The position numbers were made by a program, and so were the translations under genes. The notes under the pieces were generated by a model that had not been told where the DNA came from, searched no databases, and saw only the letters and a list, made by a program, of their open reading frames with translations. 64,000 nt of DNA. Source: Rhodanobacter sp. L36 (GTDB taxonomy: Bacteria; Pseudomonadota; Gammaproteobacteria; Xanthomonadales; Rhodanobacteraceae). Shown here one piece after another: positions 50,067 to 57,971 of the stretch (the first letter of the stretch is position 1; every line of letters starts with the position of its first letter). The stretch is taken from positions 721,425 through 785,424 of the forward strand of contig NZ_LMUV01000011.1 of the NCBI RefSeq assembly GCF_009765755.1, in the 5' to 3' direction.

Positions 50067-50509
50067 TGGACGGCCATTTGCGACCGGCGCGCATCGACGA
50101 TGCCGCGGAAATCGCACGTCTCGCCAGCGAGCTGTGCTATCCCGCGGTCGCCTCGGATATGGCGTCGCGGCTTTCATGCATCCTGACGATGCCCGCGCAT
50201 CGCGTCGTCGTGTTCGATGGCGGTGATGCATTGTTCGGCTGGATAGCCATCGAGCATCGGCTGACGCTGGAGTCCGGCGAACGCGTGGAAATCGTTGGCC
50301 TCGTGGTGAGTGCTTCAGCACGTCAGGGTGGCGTCGGTCGCCTGCTTGTGGGAGAAGCCGAACGATGGGCGCGATCTCTCGGCTTGGACACGATCACGGT
50401 GCGTTCCAACATCGCACGCGACGCTTCGCATCCGTTCTACGAACGCCTTGGCTATGTGCGGCGCAAGACGCAGCACGTCTATCACAAGGCGCTCGACACG
50501 ACCGCATGA
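50063..50509 (+). CDS. GNAT-family N-acetyltransferase
   Basis: Acetyl-CoA-dependent transferase of 148 residues. GNAT motif A is visible as [31 protein letters not shown] (the Q/R-x-x-G-x-G/A loop binds CoA). Motif B is [27 protein letters not shown]. It starts at 50063 with a 4-nt overlap with the CsaA-like gene; the second Met is an alternative. The substrate is unknown. A metallo-beta-lactamase gene follows after 93 bp. Confidence 0.88.
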   Translation: MMDGHLRPARIDDAAEIARLASELCYPAVASDMASRLSCILTMPAHRVVVFDGGDALFGWIAIEHRLTLESGERVEIVGLVVSASARQGGVGRLLVGEAERWARSLGLDTITVRSNIARDASHPFYERLGYVRRKTQHVYHKALDTTA

Positions 50510-50602
50510 TTTCGCGCGTGGCCTTGCCCTGAAATCGCCATGTCCGAGCCACGCGCGCGTCGGCGTCTCTTCGCATCATGGCGTCCCCCATCAGGAGCCG
50601 CC

Positions 50603-51535
50603 ATGAAACCATCCATCAGAACCACGCTCGGCGCTTTATTTATCGTCGCAGTCTTCAGTGCCATTGCAGCGGATCAACCTTCCGACTGGAGCAAACCGCG
50701 GCAACCGTTTCGCATCGATGCGAACACCTGGTACGTCGGTACGCAGGGTTTGTCCGCGGTGCTGATCACTTCGCCGCACGGCCACGTGCTGATCGACGGC
50801 ACGCTGGAAAAAAATGCGGCGCAGATCGAGGCGAACATTCGCGCGCTGGGTTTTCGCGTGCAGGACATCCGCGCGATTCTCAACTCGCACGCGCATTCCG
50901 ATCACGCCGGCGCCATCGCGGCCCTGGCGAAAGACAGCGGCGCCACGGTCTACGCCAGCGCTGCAGGCGCGAAGGCATTGGAGCTCGGCGGCGCCGATCC
51001 CGAAGATCCACAGTTCGGACTGGCGCCGACTTATCCGCCGCTTTCCCATGTTCATGTGGTCGCAGACGGCGAGACCTTGCACGTCGCGGACCTGACCATC
51101 GTGGCCCACTACACGCCAGGCCACACACCGGGAAGCACATCATGGACATGGAATGCGTGTGAAGGAAATCGCTGCCACGCGATCGCCTATGTCGATAGCG
51201 TCAGCGCGATCAGTCGCGATGGTTTTCGCTATACCTACGACGCGACGCATCCGCATCGCGTCGAGGATTTCCGCCGTTCGCTTGCCACCATTGCCGCGTT
51301 GCCATGCGACGTGCTTATTACACCGCATCCCGACGCCAGCGATTTCATGGACAAGGTTGCGCTGCGTGACAAGGGCACGCGACCTGATCCACTGATCGAC
51401 AGGCATGCATGCGCGGCGTATGCAGCGAATGGCTTGGTGCGGCTGAATGCACGGCTCGCGCAGGAGAACAAAACCAAGCCGTGGCGACGAACGTTGTTCA
51501 GCGCCCCAGCCACACCTCGAGGCCTTGCGCGTTGA
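50603..51535 (+). CDS. Subclass B3 metallo-beta-lactamase
   Basis: Exported zinc hydrolase of 310 residues. A signal peptide (TLGALFIVAVFSAIA) precedes the MBL fold. B3-type ligands are all present: His96-x-His98-x-Asp100-His101 (NSHAHSDHAG), His174 (TPGHTPGS) and His242 (ITPHP). The WYVGTQGLSAVLI and LIDGTLEKNAAQIEANI segments are typical of B3 enzymes such as L1 and environmental LRA types. The ATG at 50603 follows AGGAG. Hydrolysis of carbapenems or other beta-lactams is predicted but not proven. The gene converges on, and overlaps by 38 nt, the next MBL-fold gene. Confidence 0.9.
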   Translation: MKPSIRTTLGALFIVAVFSAIAADQPSDWSKPRQPFRIDANTWYVGTQGLSAVLITSPHGHVLIDGTLEKNAAQIEANIRALGFRVQDIRAILNSHAHSDHAGAIAALAKDSGATVYASAAGAKALELGGADPEDPQFGLAPTYPPLSHVHVVADGETLHVADLTIVAHYTPGHTPGSTSWTWNACEGNRCHAIAYVDSVSAISRDGFRYTYDATHPHRVEDFRRSLATIAALPCDVLITPHPDASDFMDKVALRDKGTRPDPLIDRHACAAYAANGLVRLNARLAQENKTKPWRRTLFSAPATPRGLAR

Positions 51536-52421
51536 GTTCGATGTCCATGCCGAGCAGCTCGATCAACTCATCGCGGCTATGCCGGCATCCGTGCGCAGCG
51601 GCGCGCCGGGCGTACAGGTCGGTCAACGCCTCGACGAGCGCCTCGTGACGATGGGCGTCATGTTTCGCGGCGAGCGCCAGCGTCGTCATCGCGTCGATCT
51701 GATCATGCAGATCTACGGCCAGCTTTTCCGCGTTGCCGACGCGGTCGTAGTGAGTGAGATACATCCACTCAGGCTTCAATGCGACCAGGCGCTCGATCGA
51801 CGCATGCAACGCATCGGGATCGAACTGCACCGGTGATGTCGTGGGCAAAATGAAAGGCCCGTTGGCCGTATCGAGTTCGCGGTAAGAAAGGCCGAACACG
51901 TCGCCGGTGAAACACGCGCTCGCGCGTTCGTCGTATACCGTGAGGTGATGTTTCGCGTGGCCGGGCGTGTCGATGCAAAGCAATGACCGGTCGCCCAGAT
52001 TCACGATGTGACCATCGGCGGCCTCGACCACGCGGGCGGCATCCACCGGCCTCAGTTCGCCGTAAGTTTCGCGCATGATCTTCTCGCCGTAGACGGCGCT
52101 CGCGCCGGCCCAAAGCACCGATGGATTGATCATGTGGCGCGCGCCGCGCGGATGCACCAGCAGGCGCGCGTTCGGCAGGTGAGCGATCAACTCGCCCGCG
52201 CCGCCGGCGTGGTCCAGATGCACATGCGTGAGGATCAGCCAGTCCACATCGTTGATCGAAAGACCGGTCGTACGCAGCGCCTCCAGCATGCGCGGAATCG
52301 AGAAACGCGTGCCGCAATCGACGAACGCGCCGCGACCGTTCTCGACGATCAGATAAGCCGCATCGAAACCCGGCCGCACGAACCCGGTGTCGATGGTGTG
52401 GATGCCATGTTCGTGTTCCAT
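51498..52421 (-). CDS. MBL-fold metallohydrolase
   Basis: Cytoplasmic-looking zinc hydrolase of 307 residues without signal peptide. The metal motif is LTHVHLDHAGG. DTPGHAKHHLTVYD, a metal-bridging Asp in CFTGDVFG and a distal His in YLTHYD follow. It resembles glyoxalase II-like/flavoprotein-type hydrolases of the COG0491 group, not a beta-lactamase. The ATG at 52421 (MEHEHGIHTIDTGFVRPG) is preferred over an ATG 20 codons earlier because the family begins here. The 3' end overlaps the convergent B3 lactamase gene. The substrate is unknown. Confidence 0.85.
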   Translation of the reverse strand: MEHEHGIHTIDTGFVRPGFDAAYLIVENGRGAFVDCGTRFSIPRMLEALRTTGLSINDVDWLILTHVHLDHAGGAGELIAHLPNARLLVHPRGARHMINPSVLWAGASAVYGEKIMRETYGELRPVDAARVVEAADGHIVNLGDRSLLCIDTPGHAKHHLTVYDERASACFTGDVFGLSYRELDTANGPFILPTTSPVQFDPDALHASIERLVALKPEWMYLTHYDRVGNAEKLAVDLHDQIDAMTTLALAAKHDAHRHEALVEALTDLYARRAAAHGCRHSRDELIELLGMDIELNAQGLEVWLGR

Positions 52422-52570
52422 GCCGCTCTCGTCTGCGTCGATCCGGCGAGGGTAGCAAACCGCCTTTGCCTGGACTTTCACAGCATGTGAAGACGGCCAT
52501 GCGCCTTCTTCGATGACCAGCGAATCTGAGGTAGGCTAGCCACGGGGTTGGGGAAACAGGGGAACAACGA

Positions 52571-53224
52571 ATGCAACGGCTAGCCGTGATGGCGTGCGTC
52601 CTGTTCGGCTGCGCATCGCCTGCGTGGGCCGCGAAAGTCGATGTTCATCTCACCGATGGCCATGGCCACGGTGTCGATGATGCAGTGATCACGCTGACGC
52701 CCGATGGCACCGTCGACCGTGCGGCAAACGCGCCGCCACCGGCTACCCATGTCGTGGACCAGAAAGACGAGGTGTTCATTCCCTACGTGCAGGTGATGCG
52801 TCCGGGCGACAAGGTGGTTTTCCGCAACAGCGACAGCACGCGTCACCACGTTTATTCGTTCTCGAAAGTGAAAGCATTCGAGTTTGTGCTCAGCCCTGGC
52901 GAAAGTTCACCCGCCATGACCGTGGTCAACACGGGCATCGCCGCAGTCGGCTGCAACATTCACGACCACATGATCACCTACCTGTTCGTGTCGGATGCGC
53001 CGGCCATCGCGATGTCGACGCACGGTGGCATGGCAACGCTTGATCATCTGGCCGCAGGCCGTTACACGATGCACATCTGGCACCCGCAACTTCATCCGGG
53101 GAAATCCGAGACGACACGCGCGGTGATCATCGCCAGCGATGTGGACGTCCAGCACGTGGCCATCGACCTTTCGCTGATTCCCGATCCGCGGATGTTCATG
53201 GATCGCGAGCATCTGGACTACTGA
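52571..53224 (+). CDS. Exported cupredoxin-domain protein (amicyanin-like)
   Basis: Periplasmic protein of 217 residues with signal peptide (MQRLAVMACVLFGCASPAWA). The plastocyanin-like domain keeps a plausible type-1 copper site: His92 or His93 in STRHHVYSF, and Cys128, His131 and Met134 in GCNIHDHM. The C-x2-H-x2-M spacing is that of amicyanin. The C-terminal region (DHLAAGRYTMHIWHPQL) looks like a carboxypeptidase-regulatory beta-sandwich. Related proteins are often labelled methylamine utilisation protein, but no mau genes are nearby. Only 6 bp separate it from the GGDEF-EAL gene. Confidence 0.82.
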   Translation: MQRLAVMACVLFGCASPAWAAKVDVHLTDGHGHGVDDAVITLTPDGTVDRAANAPPPATHVVDQKDEVFIPYVQVMRPGDKVVFRNSDSTRHHVYSFSKVKAFEFVLSPGESSPAMTVVNTGIAAVGCNIHDHMITYLFVSDAPAIAMSTHGGMATLDHLAAGRYTMHIWHPQLHPGKSETTRAVIIASDVDVQHVAIDLSLIPDPRMFMDREHLDY

Positions 53225-53230
53225 GGGCGC

Positions 53231-55585
53231 ATGCGATTCATGGGCTTCCGTCTTCGTCTTGCACTGTTTTTCGTGGCCACGCTGGTCGCGGTGCAATTGC
53301 TGACTGCGGGTCTGGTGTACGAGGTGACGCGGCGCGCGCTGGTCGCCGAAGGCGAACGGCAACTGGTGACGAATGCCCAGGCGTTCACGACCCAGATGGA
53401 CGATATTTCCGCGCGTATCGCCGGCAACGTCGAAGTGCTTTCGCTGGATTACGCATTGCGCTCCGCCATCGCCGGGCATGATCGCGGCACGGTATTTTCG
53501 GTGCTGCGCAATGGCGGTCGACGCGTCGGCGCATCGCGTATGCGGCTGGTGGATCTGGATGGCAAAGTCGCGGTCGATACCGGCAATGCGAAAGCGACGG
53601 CGATACCGTTTCCGTTTACCGACCTCGTCGCCAGTGCGTTCGACCATCGCACGGCTGCGGTGGTCGCGCAGGATGGAAGGGCGTCGTGGATGGTGGTGGT
53701 GCCGATCTACGCACCGCAGCCAGTCGGCCTGGTGGTGGTCAACGTGCCGCTCGACAACGCGCGGCTGGCGCACATGCAGCGGCTTTCCACGTTGCCGCGC
53801 GATATCGAACTGGCCGCCCAATGGACGCCTGGAACATGGTCGGTGGTCGCGCGCGGCGATGGGCAATCCGCGCTGGTGAACGGGCTGAACAAATCGCATC
53901 GGGCGTTGCCATGGACGCCGTTGCTGACCAGCGTGGACAGCAAGGAATACATGGTGCTCGCCCAGCAGTTGAAGCAACCCGAGCGCGGCACGCCCGTGGT
54001 GGCGGTGCTGGGCTATTCGCTGGACGCGGCGCTGCGCCCCTACCGCTCCGTCGCCATCGCGTGGGCCACGCTACTCGGGCTCGGATTGATCGTTGGTCTG
54101 CTCGGCGCGTGGCTCACGGCGCGCAGCGTGTCGCGACCGATCGAAACATTGGCCGCCGCGGTGCGACGCGTCGGCGCTGGTGATTACCGCGCGCCGCAGA
54201 CCACGCAGCGCAACGACGAGATCGGCCAGCTCGCGAATGCGTTCGGCACCATGAGCGAAGCGGTGCACCAACGCGAACTGCGCATCCGCCATCAGGCTAT
54301 GCACGATGCCATCACCGACCTGCCCAATCGCGTGGCTGCGGAAGCGGCCATCGACGAGATGCTGGGCAGGCAGGAGATCACGTCCGGCGCTTTGCTGGTG
54401 GTTGGGCTGACGCGCGTGCCGGACATCATCAAGACGATGGGGCACGCGCTGTGCGATCGCCTGATGCGCGACGCCAGCGAGCGCATTCGTCGCGTCGCCA
54501 CCGATGCGTATCTCGCGCGGATCAGCGATTCGCAGTTTCTGCTGTGGTTGATGCATGCGCGCCAGCCGGAAGCCACGGCGGTCGCGTTGCGCGTGCTGGA
54601 TGTGTTGAACGAGCCGTATCAGGAAACCGACCTGAGCATCGATCAGTTGCCATCGATCGGCGTGGCGACAGCGCCTGACGATGGCTCGCAGGCGGGCACA
54701 TTGCTGCGTCATGCGGAAGTGGCGCAGTTCGCCGCCAGCGGCTCGGCCAGCGCGCTGAATTTCTACGACGTCTCGACCGATCCGCATCGACCGGAGCGAC
54801 TGTCGCTGATGGGCGATTTGCGCGACGCACTCGATCGCGATGCGCTCGAACTGCATTACCAACCCAAACTCGACTTGGGCCATCGCCGCATCGATGGCGC
54901 TGAGGCGTTGCTGCGCTGGAACCATCCGCGCCGCGGCTGGGTGCCGCCGGACGAGTTCATCGGCATGGCCGAGGACACCGGCAACATCCATCGCGTCAGC
55001 CGCTGGGCGTTGTCCAGCGCGCTGGCGCAACTGCGTCGCTGGCGCGCGCTCGGTTTGCCGTTGAACATCGCGGTGAATCTGTCGACGCGCGATCTCGAAG
55101 ACACGGAACTGCCATCAAGGATCACCGGCTTGCTCGCCGTGCATCACGTACCGGCCACGGCGTTGACGGTGGAAGTGACCGAGCGCGCGGTGATGGGTGA
55201 ACCGGATGCGGCGATACGCATCCTGCGCCGGTTGGCGGAACAGGGCATCGGCATCGCCATTGACGATTTCGGGGTGGGCCAGTCCACATTCGCGTACCTG
55301 CGACACTTGCCGGTCAGCGAGCTGAAGATCGACCAGATGTTCATCAAGCATCTGGCCACCGACGCCAATGACCAGATCATCGTGCGCTCGATTGTCGACC
55401 TCGGCCATCGGCTCGGCTATCGCGTCACCGCCGAGGGCGTGGAGGACGAAGGCGCGCTGGATTACCTCGCGTCGATCGGTTGCGATCACGCGCAGGGCTA
55501 TTTCATTTCGAGAGCCATCACGGCCGATGCGTTCACGGATTTCGTCACGACGCACGACAATGCCATCGTGGAAACGCCGCCGTGA
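53231..55585 (+). CDS. Periplasm-sensing GGDEF-EAL c-di-GMP phosphodiesterase
   Basis: Membrane signalling protein of 784 residues. A membrane helix at 9-30, a periplasmic domain of about 235 residues, a second helix at 272-296 and a HAMP domain come first. A GGDEF domain follows whose active site is degenerate (ISDSQF near 431-436). The EAL domain (about 526-770) keeps Glu558 (GAEALLRW), VNLS, EVTERA, DDFG, KIDQ, AEGVED and AQGYF. All phosphodiesterase residues are therefore present. It should lower c-di-GMP in response to a periplasmic cue. It is sandwiched between the exported cupredoxin and an outer-membrane barrel, with which it is translationally coupled. Confidence 0.9.
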   Translation: MRFMGFRLRLALFFVATLVAVQLLTAGLVYEVTRRALVAEGERQLVTNAQAFTTQMDDISARIAGNVEVLSLDYALRSAIAGHDRGTVFSVLRNGGRRVGASRMRLVDLDGKVAVDTGNAKATAIPFPFTDLVASAFDHRTAAVVAQDGRASWMVVVPIYAPQPVGLVVVNVPLDNARLAHMQRLSTLPRDIELAAQWTPGTWSVVARGDGQSALVNGLNKSHRALPWTPLLTSVDSKEYMVLAQQLKQPERGTPVVAVLGYSLDAALRPYRSVAIAWATLLGLGLIVGLLGAWLTARSVSRPIETLAAAVRRVGAGDYRAPQTTQRNDEIGQLANAFGTMSEAVHQRELRIRHQAMHDAITDLPNRVAAEAAIDEMLGRQEITSGALLVVGLTRVPDIIKTMGHALCDRLMRDASERIRRVATDAYLARISDSQFLLWLMHARQPEATAVALRVLDVLNEPYQETDLSIDQLPSIGVATAPDDGSQAGTLLRHAEVAQFAASGSASALNFYDVSTDPHRPERLSLMGDLRDALDRDALELHYQPKLDLGHRRIDGAEALLRWNHPRRGWVPPDEFIGMAEDTGNIHRVSRWALSSALAQLRRWRALGLPLNIAVNLSTRDLEDTELPSRITGLLAVHHVPATALTVEVTERAVMGEPDAAIRILRRLAEQGIGIAIDDFGVGQSTFAYLRHLPVSELKIDQMFIKHLATDANDQIIVRSIVDLGHRLGYRVTAEGVEDEGALDYLASIGCDHAQGYFISRAITADAFTDFVTTHDNAIVETPP

Positions 55586-56772
55586 AGCGTTGCGCATGCC
55601 TGGCCGGTTTGTTGATGGTCAACGCCGCATCGGCGCAGGATTTCTCGCTGCACGCGTATGCGGACGGTCGACTCGTTTCAGCACCCGACGAAACCAGCTG
55701 GACACAGGGTGGACTGGGCAAGACCCGCTACGGCGATGGCGGCGTGCAAACCAAATTCGGCGGAGCAGCCGTCGTCGGAACGGCGCAGATCACGCCCGCA
55801 TTGCTGGCCTTCGGCGATGTGCAATTCCAGAACACCGATCGCGCTACCGTGGACGTGCTCGAAGCGTATCTGCGCTACCGTCCGGTATCGCTTTCGCGCT
55901 GGCGCTGGACGCTGCAGGCCGGCGAATTCTTTCCGCCTATTTCGCTGGAAAACAACGCCGTCGGCTGGACCAGTCCATGGACGCTGACGCCCTCGGCGAT
56001 CAACAGCTGGGTCGGCGAAGAACTTCGAGTGTTCGGCGCGGAAGGGCGACTGGAGTGGCGTGGCGATATCCATACATTCGAATTGCGCACGGCGTTGTTC
56101 CAGCGCAACGATCCGGCCGGCAACATTCTTTCGGCACGCGGCTGGTCGCTGAGCGATCTCACCTACGGCCTGGGTAGCCGTTTGCGCGAACCCGATATCG
56201 AAAGCGAACCGACGGCACGCTACGACCCGTTCCAGAAAATCGGCGATCGCACGGGCTGGTACGGCGACTTGCGCTGGCATGCCACAGGCATCGGCAGCAT
56301 CAACCTGATGCGTTACGACAACCGCGCGTATCCGGATGCGCACACGGCTAGCGGCGTCTTCGCCTGGCGCACGCATTTCTGGAGTCTGGGCGCCACCACG
56401 GATACGGGACCGATCACGTGGATTGCGCAGGCCATGCAGGGCAGCACGGCGGTCGAGCCGTTCGACGACACGCGCTTCACCACCGGCTTTCGCTCGGCAT
56501 TCCTGCTGGCCGGATGGAACCTCGGCCAGTGGCGTCCCGCGTTGCGCGTCGAGCATTTCAGCACGCGCGACACGGGTTATGAGGCAGGTGTTGTTGAAGG
56601 GGAGCACGGCAACGCGATCACCGCTGCGCTCAACTGGCGACCACACGACTGGCTGCGATTCACCGCCGAGCTGCTGCGCATCGACAGCACCCGCACGCAG
56701 CGCGCAGATGCGGGGCTGTCGCCCAAGGCTGATTTCACGCAGATGCAGTTGAGCGTGCGACTGCTTTACTGA
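55582..56772 (+). CDS. Predicted outer-membrane beta-barrel protein
   Basis: A GTG at 55582, overlapping the GGDEF-EAL stop as GTGA, starts a 396-residue protein. Its signal peptide is MKRCACLAGLLMVNAASA. The mature part shows alternating hydrophobic strands rich in Trp/Tyr/Arg (RWRWTLQAGEFFPPISLEN, GWYGDLRWHATGIGSINLMR, FRSAFLLAGWNLGQWRPALR). It ends in an aromatic residue (SVRLLY), as outer-membrane barrels do. I do not recognise the family. A 16-strand porin-like barrel is plausible. Context suggests it works with the cupredoxin and the c-di-GMP enzyme. Confidence 0.75.
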   Translation: MKRCACLAGLLMVNAASAQDFSLHAYADGRLVSAPDETSWTQGGLGKTRYGDGGVQTKFGGAAVVGTAQITPALLAFGDVQFQNTDRATVDVLEAYLRYRPVSLSRWRWTLQAGEFFPPISLENNAVGWTSPWTLTPSAINSWVGEELRVFGAEGRLEWRGDIHTFELRTALFQRNDPAGNILSARGWSLSDLTYGLGSRLREPDIESEPTARYDPFQKIGDRTGWYGDLRWHATGIGSINLMRYDNRAYPDAHTASGVFAWRTHFWSLGATTDTGPITWIAQAMQGSTAVEPFDDTRFTTGFRSAFLLAGWNLGQWRPALRVEHFSTRDTGYEAGVVEGEHGNAITAALNWRPHDWLRFTAELLRIDSTRTQRADAGLSPKADFTQMQLSVRLLY

Positions 56773-56784
56773 TCGCCTGCGCGC

Positions 56785-57795
56785 TCACCACTGCAACATG
56801 ATCTTGCCGATGTGTTCGCTGCTTTCCATCAACGCATGCGCCCTGGCCGCTTGTGCCGCCGGGAACACGTCGTGGATGACCGGTCTTACCTTGCCGGCCT
56901 CAAGCAATGGCCAGACTTTTTCGTGCAGCTGACGCGCGAGCGTGCCCTTGAAGGCAATGGATCGCGCACGCAGCGTCGAACCCGTGACCACGATGCGCCG
57001 CCGCATAAGCAGCGATGCATCGATGGTCGCCTTGCTGCCGCCCAGCGTGGCGATGATCACCAGCCGGCCGCCCTCGGCCAGCGTGTCGAGCTCGCGCGGA
57101 ATGTAATCGCCCGCGACCATGTCGAGAATGACGTCGACGCCGCGACCACCGGTGTTCTGCTTCACCACGTCGACGAAATCCTGCTCGCGGTAGTTGATCG
57201 CGATGTCGGCGCCGAGTTTTTCACACGCGGTACATTTCTCCGCATTGCCGGCCGTGGCGAAAATGCGTTGACCGAATGCGTGCGCAAGCTGGATCGCGGT
57301 GACGCCAATACCGCTTGATCCGCCTTGAACCAACACGCTTTCGCACGGGCCGCCTTCGCCATGGCCGAGCTGGCCGCGCTCGAACAAATTGCTCCACACC
57401 GTGAAATAGTTTTCAGGCAGCGCTGCGGCCTCGATCATTGAAAAATTTTTCGGCGAAGGCAGACACTGCGACAATGGCGCGACCGCGTACTCCGCATAAC
57501 CGCCGCCGGCCAGCAACGCGCAGACGCTGTCGCCACGTTTCAGGGCGAACGGGTTGTCGTGATCGACATCGCCTTCGACCAGCGTGCCGGAAACTTCCAG
57601 TCCCGGCAGATCCGACGCACCCGGTGGTGGCGGATAGTTTCCCTTGCGCTGGAAAACATCCGGCCGGTTGACGCCTGCCGCAGCAACCTTGATCAGCACT
57701 TCGCCCGGCCCCGGCGTTGGCATCGGGCGCTCGGCCAGCTGCAGCACGTCCGGTGCGCCGGGATGGCTGATTTCAATGACCTGCATCATGGGCAT
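56785..57795 (-). CDS. Zinc-free NAD(P)H quinone oxidoreductase (PIG3/QOR family)
   Basis: Medium-chain dehydrogenase/reductase of about 336 residues. Motifs are AAGVNRPDVFQRKGNYPPPPGASDLPGLEVSG (family signature), LPENYFTVWSNLF and the NADPH Rossmann loop VQGGSSGIGVTAIQLA. It lacks the structural zinc cysteines of alcohol dehydrogenases. It would reduce quinones or enals. Starts at 57795, 57789 and 57786 are all plausible. It is convergent with the barrel gene (12 bp between stops) and divergent from the mannosidase operon. Confidence 0.9.
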   Translation of the reverse strand: MPMMQVIEISHPGAPDVLQLAERPMPTPGPGEVLIKVAAAGVNRPDVFQRKGNYPPPPGASDLPGLEVSGTLVEGDVDHDNPFALKRGDSVCALLAGGGYAEYAVAPLSQCLPSPKNFSMIEAAALPENYFTVWSNLFERGQLGHGEGGPCESVLVQGGSSGIGVTAIQLAHAFGQRIFATAGNAEKCTACEKLGADIAINYREQDFVDVVKQNTGGRGVDVILDMVAGDYIPRELDTLAEGGRLVIIATLGGSKATIDASLLMRRRIVVTGSTLRARSIAFKGTLARQLHEKVWPLLEAGKVRPVIHDVFPAAQAARAHALMESSEHIGKIMLQW

Positions 57796-57901
57796 GGCGA
57801 TGATCCGGTTTCGGTGGGAAACCCGAACCATGCCACGCCGGGCGTTTGCGCGCCGTATGAGATCGTCGAGCGACAGAGCGCCCAAATTGCTGCGCCGATG
57901 G

Positions 57902-57943
57902 TTTACCCGAAGCTCGAACGCGTATACCTTTGGATCGATCCAA
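57902..57943 (+). promoter_or_regulatory. Promoter with overlapping 14-bp operator, mannosidase operon
   Basis: TTTACC (57902-57907) and TATACC (57923-57928), 15 nt apart, form a plausible promoter. The perfect palindrome TTGGATC-GATCCAA (57930-57943) sits across the expected start of transcription. Its central CG and flanking symmetry resemble operators of LacI-family sugar repressors. Confidence 0.45.
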
Positions 57944-57971
57944 TTTCCTCCGGCGGGCGATTCATCTCTCC

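Noticed and set aside
52571..53224. True methylamine utilisation gene
   Set aside because: The copper-site spacing is amicyanin-like, but no methylamine dehydrogenase or mau genes are near, so only a cupredoxin call is supported.
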